From NCBI RefSeq assembly GCF_000429545.1, contig NZ_KE386916.1:34865-71699 (forward strand): 36,835 nucleotides of DNA, in the 5' to 3' direction. Positions 1 through 7,666 of the stretch are shown here, in pieces; position 1 is the stretch's first letter; each line of letters opens with the position of its first letter. The DNA comes from Arenibacter certesii DSM 19833 (lineage in GTDB: Bacteria > Bacteroidota > Bacteroidia > Flavobacteriales > Flavobacteriaceae). The position numbers and the translations under genes are program-made. The notes beneath the pieces are model-generated. The model was not told the DNA's origin and searched no databases. It saw nothing but the letters and a program-made list of their open reading frames with translations.

Positions 1-702
1 GTTGCTAATGGTTCGATAGACACCATTCATTTAGCTGATGAAGCTGTTACTTCTGATAAGATAGCCGATGGAACTATTGCTACTATTGATTTAGCTGATA
101 AAGCTGTAACAGGTGACAAGATTGCTGGAGGCACTGATGGAGAAGTGATGATTACGAATACAGCTGGTGATGTTGTTTGGGTTGACCCAAATATGCTAGG
201 GAACACGGTTACAGCAAACAACGGTCTAACCAAAACGGGTAACAATATTCAATTAGGAGGTGCACTTACAGAAGGAGCTACTGTTATTGCCGCTGCTGCA
301 GATAAAACTTTAGCCATTACAGGTTTACAAAATTCAACCGCTGCTTCAACATCTATTGTTTTAGCAGATGAGGCAACTGGTGTTTTACGTAAGGTAGCTA
401 GATCCTTAGAGTATGCAGCCAATAGCGATTTTGTAGTAGGTACTCAAACGGACTACAACATGTTTGTTCAAGAAATTACCATTTTGGCGACTATTGGTTC
501 AAGTGATATAAACATTACGCTACCTCCGGCAGCTAATGCTAAGGGGCAGGTAGTTAACGTGAAAATAGCGAATACGACGGAACCAGATGCGTATGTAAAT
601 ATTCCAAATGTTGACGGTACCACTATCTATGGTGCTATGCCATATCAGGGGTGGATTCTAAAATCTAACGGAAGTACTTGGTCGGTAGTAGGTCGTAACT
701 AA
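1..702 (+). CDS. Fibre-like surface protein, 5'-truncated by the window edge
   Basis: The frame is open from base 1, so the gene starts upstream; the first internal ATG (145) is unlikely to be the true start because coding repeats precede it. Residues 3-42 are two 20-residue units of the form DGTIATIDLADKAVTGDKIA. Next comes a module with NNGLTKTGNNIQLGG, also present in the following collagen-like gene. The C-terminal ~90 residues (…YGAMPYQGWILKSNGS…) look like a beta-rich tail-fibre-type end domain. The family is the low-complexity fibre-like protein type common on Bacteroidota cell surfaces; I know no specific function. Only 29 bases separate it from the next gene, so the two are probably co-transcribed. 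A phage tail-fibre origin is possible, but no phage genes are nearby. Confidence 0.7.
   Translation, partial: VANGSIDTIHLADEAVTSDKIADGTIATIDLADKAVTGDKIAGGTDGEVMITNTAGDVVWVDPNMLGNTVTANNGLTKTGNNIQLGGALTEGATVIAAAADKTLAITGLQNSTAASTSIVLADEATGVLRKVARSLEYAANSDFVVGTQTDYNMFVQEITILATIGSSDINITLPPAANAKGQVVNVKIANTTEPDAYVNIPNVDGTTIYGAMPYQGWILKSNGSTWSVVGRN
7..126 (+). repeat. Two tandem 60-bp coding repeats
   Basis: Bases 7-66 and 67-126 encode consecutive 20-residue units sharing the pattern LAD(E/K)AVT(S/G)DKIA. More units may lie upstream of the window. The repeat is diverged at DNA level, so it is an old protein repeat rather than a recent slippage array. Confidence 0.75.
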
Positions 703-731
703 TTAAATAAAATTTCTTTGGAAGAGACCAC

Positions 732-2282
732 ATGAATAAACTTATATTACAATATATAGGGGTAGCGGTGATGCTTGCATTGAGTTTTAATAAAATCTCA
801 GCGCAAGAAGGCCTGGGAACAAACGCACCGGATAAATCGGCCGTAATGGAGTTGGCGTCTGGGAAACGAGGATTCTTGATTCCTAGGGTTATGCTAACAA
901 GTACTGCTGTTGCGGCTCCGGTAATTACACCCGTAGCACAATCCTTAATGGTGTACAATGAAAACACAACTACGGGTACTAACGGTGTGAGTCCTGGGTT
1001 TTACTATTGGGATACGGATAGGTGGGTGCGATTTGCAGAACAGGATGATATCAAAGACCTGGAGACGGTTACATCGCTAACTGATAATGGAGATGGAACT
1101 ATAACTTACACCAATGAAAATAACATCAGTGTTACTGTCAATTTAGCTGCAGGACCACAAGGTCCCCAGGGAGATCTAGGTAATGCCGGACCACAAGGTC
1201 CTGCTGGACCAAAAGGGGATCCTGGAACTCCCGGTCCTCAAGGTGAACGTGGTGAAATAGGTCCACAAGGACCTGCAGGAGCTAATGGAAACGGAATTGC
1301 TTCAACAGTTGATAATGGCAATGGTACCTATACCTTTACGTATACCGATAGTTCTATTTTTACAACTTCGGATTTAACAGGTCCAAAAGGAGACCAGGGA
1401 GAAAAGGGAGATACTGGAGCTCCAGGTGTAGCAGGTCCACAAGGACCAAAAGGGGATACTGGAACTCAAGGTCCCCAAGGTGAAACAGGACTACAAGGAC
1501 CTGTTGGGCCAAAAGGAGATACTGGTGCAGCTGGACCACGAGGTTTACAAGGAGAGCAAGGTTTAAAAGGTGATGAAGGGCCTCAAGGTCCCGCAGGAGC
1601 CGATGGTGCTCGAGGTCCTCAGGGAGAGAGGGGTGCAACGGGGCCAAAAGGAAATACGGGACCTCAAGGCGTACAAGGACTCCCAGGTGCAACAGGACCT
1701 ATAGGACCACAGGGACCGAAAGGAGAAGACGGTACCGATGCAATTGTTTTAGCCAATAATGGTATAACCAAAACGGATGATAATGTACAATTAGGAGGAA
1801 GTCTAGTTAAACCTACTACTATAACTGTAGATGAAACCAATTCACTTGCAATAGCTGGTTTGCAAACAGGTGATAATACCGACAATATGGTGGTGACCAA
1901 TCCAAGTACAGGAGAACTTAGACAAGTAAGAGCTACGCCACGTTTCTTTTATATGCCTGCAGTAATATTCAATACCGCGCAAACGGGTACTACAACAAGG
2001 GATTTATATCAAGAATATAAAAATCAGTTTATCGGGACCACACATTATATAGATCACGGCGTTGGTGGGGGAACAATTCAGTACACAGGTGGATTAATAG
2101 GGAGTACTGGGGCTTCAGGCATTGACATTTACACCAAAAGCGAATTAGAATATTATGTTTCTTACTATGATCAAAATGTGTTTGAAGACTTAAGCATTGA
2201 CGCTGATGGCAAATTAACTTATACCATCAAAACTAACGCTACCGCAGCTTCATATATGAACATCATATTTGTAGTTAAATAG
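732..2282 (+). CDS. Collagen-like (Gly-X-Y) secreted surface protein
   Basis: This 516-residue protein begins with a signal peptide (about residues 1-25, ending KISAQ). Residues ~26-110 form the common Bacteroidota module with [20 protein letters not shown] and FLIPRVML, found at the start of many fibre-like exported proteins. Two collagen-type Gly-X-Y blocks follow, about residues 140-188 and 216-333, rich in GPQGP, GPKGD and GERG triplets. Each block is preceded by a short beta-like segment ([10 protein letters not shown] and [12 protein letters not shown]). The [15 protein letters not shown] module shared with the upstream gene comes next, then a unique ~130-residue C-terminal domain that could trimerise the helix. 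No T9SS sorting domain is seen. It sits in a probable operon with its neighbours (29 and 38 base gaps). Inferred role: trimeric rod-like surface filament or adhesin; the ligand is unknown. Confidence 0.8.
   Translation: MNKLILQYIGVAVMLALSFNKISAQEGLGTNAPDKSAVMELASGKRGFLIPRVMLTSTAVAAPVITPVAQSLMVYNENTTTGTNGVSPGFYYWDTDRWVRFAEQDDIKDLETVTSLTDNGDGTITYTNENNISVTVNLAAGPQGPQGDLGNAGPQGPAGPKGDPGTPGPQGERGEIGPQGPAGANGNGIASTVDNGNGTYTFTYTDSSIFTTSDLTGPKGDQGEKGDTGAPGVAGPQGPKGDTGTQGPQGETGLQGPVGPKGDTGAAGPRGLQGEQGLKGDEGPQGPAGADGARGPQGERGATGPKGNTGPQGVQGLPGATGPIGPQGPKGEDGTDAIVLANNGITKTDDNVQLGGSLVKPTTITVDETNSLAIAGLQTGDNTDNMVVTNPSTGELRQVRATPRFFYMPAVIFNTAQTGTTTRDLYQEYKNQFIGTTHYIDHGVGGGTIQYTGGLIGSTGASGIDIYTKSELEYYVSYYDQNVFEDLSIDADGKLTYTIKTNATAASYMNIIFVVK
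1150..1730 (+). repeat. Collagen-encoding repeat tracts
   Basis: Two blocks of 9-base Gly-X-Y codon units (about 1150-1290 and 1378-1730) are separated by ~90 bases of non-collagen coding sequence. Near-identical stretches recur between blocks, for example ccaaaaggggat at about 1209 and 1445. Such repeats could change length by recombination. Confidence 0.7.
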
Positions 2283-2320
2283 TAAAAGATATTTAAGCCC
2301 CACTTGCACCAAAAAGTTAA

Positions 2321-3565
2321 ATGATAAAGCGCACTTCTATATACAGCATCATGGTAATGCTCCTTGTCGTTACAAGCTTAAGAGGACAGACGACCAATTC
2401 TGGGGTGTTGTATGTTAGTAAAGACACCAAATTCGCTACGGTAGCGCGTTTTGATAATAAGGAGAGCGGTGAGTTTTATAACGATGGGGAAGCGTTTATC
2501 TACAGCCACTTTAATAACGATGGTATTTTGGATTACTACGGGGAAACTGGTTTTACCCAGTTTGTGGGTAATGCAGTACAGCAGCTTACAGGTACAAAAG
2601 TGAGCTACCTTTATGATGTTTTTTTTAACAACAGCAGTAATTCGGTACCATTTCAACTTTCAGGGGCGTTGGATATAAGTGGAATTTCCGACTTCTACCA
2701 GGGTATTGTAGATAATGACAATTTTGGGGGCAGTATAACCTTTAGTAGAACAGGGACTCATGCCAACACCTCAAACGAAAGTCATGTTGATGGAATGGTT
2801 TATAAGGCGGGATCCGATAAATTCACCTTTCCTATTGGCGATGGGGGCTTCTATCGTTATGCAGGAATTTCACAACCCAATGCGCCTAGTCTTTATACCG
2901 CTAAATTCTTTTATGAAAACTCAGATGGACTCTATCCACATAGTCAGAAAGTAAATTCGGTGGACGCAATAGACCACCAAGAGTATTGGCGTATAGAAAA
3001 GGAATCCAATAATATGGACGAAATACTGATTACCCTATCTTGGAGTATCGATACTACACCCTCAGAATTTATAGCGGCAGCAGCACAGAATTCATTAACC
3101 GTAGTGCGCTGGAATGAAGCCTCTAACAGATGGATAAATGAAGGAGGCAACATTAATATGGACGACCAAACCGTTACAACAGCCGTAACCGGTTATGGGG
3201 TATATACCTTTGGAATATTAAATGAGGCCGATATCCTTCCCTGTAGCTTAACGGTTTATAACGCAGTTACCCCAAATGGTGATGGTATTCACGATTCTTT
3301 CGTTATAGATGCGGGGCAGACCGACTGTATACGGGATTTAAAAGTTCAAATCTTTAACCGTTGGGGAGTAAAGGTGTTCGAGTCCAATAACTATGGGGAA
3401 AATGGTGAGGTGTTTAAAGGCTATTCTACTGGGAGGTTAACCGTAAATGGAACAAGACAACTGCCCACAGGAACCTATTTCTATATGGTAGATTATGAAT
3501 ATGGGGATCCGTCAGCGAATACTAGATACAAGCAAACAGGTTACCTATACCTAATCACCGATTAA
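2321..3565 (+). CDS. T9SS type-B sorting domain (gliding motility-associated C-terminal) surface protein
   Basis: This 414-residue protein has an N-terminal signal peptide (residues 1 to ~22, ending SLRGQ). The middle resembles adhesin-type proteins with FTFPIGDGGFYR and EYWRIEKES motifs. From about residue 307 to the end it carries the T9SS type-B C-terminal domain, with NAVTPNGDGIHDSFVI, IFNRWGVKVFES, LPTGTYFYMVDY and a final GYLYLITD. That domain (TIGR04131-type) directs export across the outer membrane by the type IX secretion system. It lies 38 bases after the collagen-like gene and is probably co-transcribed. Inferred role: exported partner or anchor for the upstream fibre and collagen-like proteins, which lack a sorting domain. 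The domain call is strong; the partnership is inference. Confidence 0.85.
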   Translation: MIKRTSIYSIMVMLLVVTSLRGQTTNSGVLYVSKDTKFATVARFDNKESGEFYNDGEAFIYSHFNNDGILDYYGETGFTQFVGNAVQQLTGTKVSYLYDVFFNNSSNSVPFQLSGALDISGISDFYQGIVDNDNFGGSITFSRTGTHANTSNESHVDGMVYKAGSDKFTFPIGDGGFYRYAGISQPNAPSLYTAKFFYENSDGLYPHSQKVNSVDAIDHQEYWRIEKESNNMDEILITLSWSIDTTPSEFIAAAAQNSLTVVRWNEASNRWINEGGNINMDDQTVTTAVTGYGVYTFGILNEADILPCSLTVYNAVTPNGDGIHDSFVIDAGQTDCIRDLKVQIFNRWGVKVFESNNYGENGEVFKGYSTGRLTVNGTRQLPTGTYFYMVDYEYGDPSANTRYKQTGYLYLITD

Positions 3566-3841
3566 TTTAAAGGGTAAATAATCTAAGGGTAGGATTCGCG
3601 ATAGCTTATTTATAATGGCTAAAAGCCAATAAGATTTGCAGTGCAATATATTAAGCTGTAAAGCCGTTAGGGTAAGTCAGGCTAATGAAGATGAGGTGTT
3701 TTATTCGTGAGCTTATAACAAAATTATATAAATCAGGTCATTGGCCCTTATAGCGCATTTACCTCTTTGTAGTGGGATTTCTAATAAAGTAGAATTATAA
3801 ATTTACCGGATAAAATATAAAAATAGTTGTTGTTCCAAAAT

Positions 3842-6800
3842 ATGAAAATAGCAGTACTAAGCTTCAATCTCTTATCTTCCGTTAAGTCGTTAATATTATT
3901 AACGGTATTGGTTTTGTTAGGAACTGGAGTTGGTTATTCGCAAACAACAGCCTATGGTGTTTCCATACATAGTAAAAATACTATCGATAATTCGGACCGT
4001 GCATTAGGACCGCCTAACAATACTTTTGCTAAAATGAAAGAAAATGACGGATCTTTCGTAATAATAGACCTTGGGGGAGTTGCTGCTATGGGCTCTGAGA
4101 TTATTTTTAGAATTGCAAGAGAAAATAAAAATGACAAGACTGGAACTGTAGATGCAGCTGTGTCTCCAGAAGATTTTCCTACTGAAAACATAATGACAGT
4201 AACTACAGAGGTGAAAAATGATGATTACAGTGAAGTTTCATTTACAGTAACTGAAGCTAAAACTAGGTACGTTAAAGTTACTGGTGAAAAAGAGTTTTTG
4301 TTGGAATCTATTGAGTATGAGGTTGATGAAATGAGATCTTATGGGGTTTCAGTTCATAGCGAAGCTAATGTTAAAGATGGAGAGAAACATGCTTTAGGGC
4401 CACCGGATGGAAAGTTCGCTAAAATGGAGAAAGAAAATGCGTGGATGATAATCGATTTAGGTGCCAATGCTAAATTAGGTACTCAAATTGAGTTTCGAAT
4501 AGCTAGTGATAAGAAGAATGAAAATAAAAGTGGTACCATTCAGGCTTCTACTTCACCCAATTTTTCTGGAACTGCACAGACAGTTACAGCAACCACGAAT
4601 GCACCAAGTTCTAAGACTGTTTCCATTCCAGTAAATGAAGTTGGGCTTAGATATGTAAAGGTTACTGGGGAAAAAGAGTTTCTCATAGAATATGTGTCTT
4701 ATATACCTGCTGATCCCTGTGATGCAGCAGCATCTGGAAATGTAGATACTGATGGGGATGGTATTTCTGATATTTGTGACAAAGACGATGACAATGACGG
4801 TATTTTAGATATTGATGAAGGCTGTGGACCAGGAGGTGGTAATGGTAATATTGATATTATCGCTGCATTTGGTACTGATGATAAAATTGAAAGTGAAAAT
4901 GATGGTACTTATACTACAACAATATCAGAGTTATATGCTGCTTATACATTTAATCAAGAAAAAGATGCCCGTATATCTACGGAAAATTTAACTGGTATTG
5001 GAAAACAAGGTCCTATTTTTAAATTTTATGGAAAAAAGAAAAAATCTTCCTTTATAGATATTGTTTTTTCAAGGACAATATCAGGAGCCTATTTTAAATT
5101 AACAGACTTTGATGAGAACGAGGAATTAGTCGTAGAAGTTTATGATCAAAATAATAAACTGATAAATATTGAAGCGGCTGGTTATGCAACACTGGGTTCA
5201 AATGTTGAAATGAATGGAAATGTTTTTACCGAGAAAGGAATAGAGGATGAGGCCTATGGAGATAATATTTCTAATGATGATTATGGGGCGGTTATCTTTG
5301 ACTTCGCAGGTCAGTTAATATCTAGAATTAAAGTATCCATGCGTCATAATAAGGAATCGTCTATTAGATTCACCGAAATAAGAAACTTTTGTTTGCCTTT
5401 AGACACCGATGGAGATGGTATTCCAGATTCCTTAGATACTGATAGTGATGGTGATGGTTGTTGGGATGCAATAGAGGGGGACGGTAGTTTCACGGATGAC
5501 AGCGTGGATGGAAATGGTAGGTTTACAGGAGGCATAGATGTCAATGGGGTTCCCACTGCTGTTAACGGAGGGCAGGGAATAGGAGACAGTAAAGATGCCA
5601 CGATACTAGGTGTAGGATGCTCTAATTGCCCTATGGTTCCCGGTAAAAATACCATATATGGTGGAGTATTTAACGATGTAAATGAAAATGGTATATTGGA
5701 TGAAACTGATACTTATGACCTAGACGGCGTAACGGTTTATCTATATGAAGATTCTAATGCTAATGGTGTACTTGATGATGGTGTAATTCCAATAATGATC
5801 ACTACAACAGTAAATGGTAATTACAGTTTTGAGATTGACCCACCTGTAGGGTCTACAGTACAAAGTCTATCGGTAAGAATCGCTTCAGGGAGTGATGATG
5901 CCGAAGAAAAAATACAGGATTATAGTATGTACATTAATAGTACCGATTTAGAATTCGTTTACGACAATTATGTTGGAGGTGATCAGATTGTAGGGATGCG
6001 TTTTAATAACATCGCTATTCCACAAGGTGCGAATATTACAAACGCATATATTGAATTTACAGTAGATGAGACCGATTCGGGATCTACAAATCTAATCTTT
6101 TCGGGACATGATGTTGATCACTCTCCAACCTTTACATCTGAGAATAGAAATATTTCCGATCGCCAAAAGACGAGTAGTGTGGTTAATTGGAGTAATGTGC
6201 CAGCTTGGAATACGGCAAAAGACAAACACCACACTCCAGACTTACAGAGTATAATTCAGGAGATTGTTAACAGACACGGCTGGGTAAGTAATAATAGTAT
6301 GGTGATAATGGTTGAAGGAAGCGGCGAGCGAACTGCTGAAGCTTATGAAGGTGATGCAGCTAACGCCCCTTTACTTGTTATTGAGTATACCGAAAATGGA
6401 ACACCTGATTACCCAAAAAAATATATAGTTACCATAGATAAAGCTACTCTGCCTGAAGGTTATTCCTTAACGAACGATAATACTCAAACAGCAACTTTTA
6501 TAGCTCTTAACCAATCGGATTGTGATAATGATTTTGGGTATGTTTTACCTGGAATAATAACTGGATTAGTTTATAGTGATGAAAATGGTGATGGTTCTCA
6601 AAACGGAACAGAAACTGGCTTTTCCGCTCCAGTAACCGTATTCGCAGATTTAGATGGCAGTGGCATATTAGATACAGGAGAACCAACTGCAACCACAGCC
6701 GCCGACGGATCGTTCTCAATTGTAAATGTTCCAGTAGGCTCAGTTAATATTCTAATAGATATTAACACCTTACCAGCAGGTTTAGTACTAACAGAAGGAA

Positions 6801-7219
6801 ATCAACCAACCAATGTTACCGTAACAGCAGGTAGTGCTGTGTCTATAGGTAAAATTGGGTATACAAATCCGTTAGTTGCCAACAATGATACCTATACTGT
6901 TACATATCAAAACGGAATAGATGGTATTACAATAAGCGGTGTATTGGATAATGATACCTTGAGCGGTATTTCAATAGACCCAGCGGAGGTGACCTTCACA
7001 TTCACCCCAACAGGTCCCTTAAAAATTGATTCTGATACTGGAGCTATTACAGTTGCACGAGGAACAAAACCAGGAACCTATACCATAGCCTATACCATCT
7101 GTCAGACTACTTTACCCAATAGCTGTGATTCAGCAACTGCAACTGTAATAGTAGAAAAACGTAACTTACTAATCACCAACCCTCATATTTATCAGAGAAT
7201 GATGAATTATTACCCATAA
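3842..7219 (+). CDS. Large multidomain surface protein: two discoidin-like, TSP3, SdrB-like and Ig-like modules
   Basis: I take the ATG at 3842 as the start rather than the TTG five codons earlier, because the signal peptide (residues 1 to ~34, ending GVGYSQ) begins there. The 1125-residue product has two tandem discoidin-like repeats (about 37-161 and 166-287, each with ALGPP, a FAKM motif, IDLG and RYVKVTGEKEFL). Calcium-binding thrombospondin-3 repeats follow at ~301-330 and ~520-550, flanking a ~190-residue module with SGAYFKLTDFDE. An SdrD B-like domain starts near 605 and seems split by a ~180-residue DNRLRE-like domain (~668-851). A second SdrB-like domain (~903-1005) and an Ig-like domain (~1013-1110) come next. 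The protein ends in LLITNPHIYQRMMNYYP, not a recognisable T9SS sorting domain. Likely a calcium-stabilised surface adhesin; the target is unknown. Confidence 0.8.
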   Translation: MKIAVLSFNLLSSVKSLILLTVLVLLGTGVGYSQTTAYGVSIHSKNTIDNSDRALGPPNNTFAKMKENDGSFVIIDLGGVAAMGSEIIFRIARENKNDKTGTVDAAVSPEDFPTENIMTVTTEVKNDDYSEVSFTVTEAKTRYVKVTGEKEFLLESIEYEVDEMRSYGVSVHSEANVKDGEKHALGPPDGKFAKMEKENAWMIIDLGANAKLGTQIEFRIASDKKNENKSGTIQASTSPNFSGTAQTVTATTNAPSSKTVSIPVNEVGLRYVKVTGEKEFLIEYVSYIPADPCDAAASGNVDTDGDGISDICDKDDDNDGILDIDEGCGPGGGNGNIDIIAAFGTDDKIESENDGTYTTTISELYAAYTFNQEKDARISTENLTGIGKQGPIFKFYGKKKKSSFIDIVFSRTISGAYFKLTDFDENEELVVEVYDQNNKLINIEAAGYATLGSNVEMNGNVFTEKGIEDEAYGDNISNDDYGAVIFDFAGQLISRIKVSMRHNKESSIRFTEIRNFCLPLDTDGDGIPDSLDTDSDGDGCWDAIEGDGSFTDDSVDGNGRFTGGIDVNGVPTAVNGGQGIGDSKDATILGVGCSNCPMVPGKNTIYGGVFNDVNENGILDETDTYDLDGVTVYLYEDSNANGVLDDGVIPIMITTTVNGNYSFEIDPPVGSTVQSLSVRIASGSDDAEEKIQDYSMYINSTDLEFVYDNYVGGDQIVGMRFNNIAIPQGANITNAYIEFTVDETDSGSTNLIFSGHDVDHSPTFTSENRNISDRQKTSSVVNWSNVPAWNTAKDKHHTPDLQSIIQEIVNRHGWVSNNSMVIMVEGSGERTAEAYEGDAANAPLLVIEYTENGTPDYPKKYIVTIDKATLPEGYSLTNDNTQTATFIALNQSDCDNDFGYVLPGIITGLVYSDENGDGSQNGTETGFSAPVTVFADLDGSGILDTGEPTATTAADGSFSIVNVPVGSVNILIDINTLPAGLVLTEGNQPTNVTVTAGSAVSIGKIGYTNPLVANNDTYTVTYQNGIDGITISGVLDNDTLSGISIDPAEVTFTFTPTGPLKIDSDTGAITVARGTKPGTYTIAYTICQTTLPNSCDSATATVIVEKRNLLITNPHIYQRMMNYYP

Positions 7220-7666
7220 ACACGCATACCCCTTTGTGATAGGTGAAAACGGGTGAATTATATCATTATATAACATCCCAAATTGTGAAGGCAGCAACTA
7301 TTATCTCGGATAATAAATAACTTTTTTATGGGATTTTAAAATGGGTATGCCTCTCTATCCTGGCAATATTTGTACAGTTCTTGCGTTTTATTTAATCGGA
7401 TGTTTTTATAGGTCTATAAATAAGGGCCCTATTTTCATTTATAAATTCCTTTAGTTGCTATAAATGGCGCAAAAGCTTGGTTACCATTTATGAAACTTAA
7501 AAGAAGTGGTGGATAACTATATAACATGGTCCCTCTTATAGGAAGAAAGAGGTTACGATTCCAACCTATTAACCCTTGCTAATAATTTAACTACAAACCT
7601 CAGTTATATTTAAATCAAAAGGAAGTGTATGGAGAAGCTAATCATTGGATTTATTAATTCAATACT
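7220..7666. other. 447-bp intergenic region, no gene seen
   Basis: AT-rich spacer between the two large surface-protein genes. I see no open frame of note, no clear intrinsic terminator and no confident promoter. It probably holds the promoter of the downstream gene. Confidence 0.5.

Noticed and set aside
145..147. ATG as the true start of the first gene
   Set aside because: The frame is open to base 1 and the sequence before the ATG encodes clear 20-residue repeats of the same protein.
1..702. Prophage tail-fibre gene
   Set aside because: The fibre-like repeats also occur in Bacteroidota surface proteins, and no other phage structural, packaging or integrase genes are present in the window.
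1360..1692. Long minus-strand open frame across the collagen tract
   Set aside because: It is produced by the Gly-X-Y codon periodicity of the plus-strand gene; its Leu/His-rich translation resembles no protein.
3827..3841. TTG start for the large surface protein
   Set aside because: The ATG five codons later begins a normal signal peptide, so the extension is not needed.
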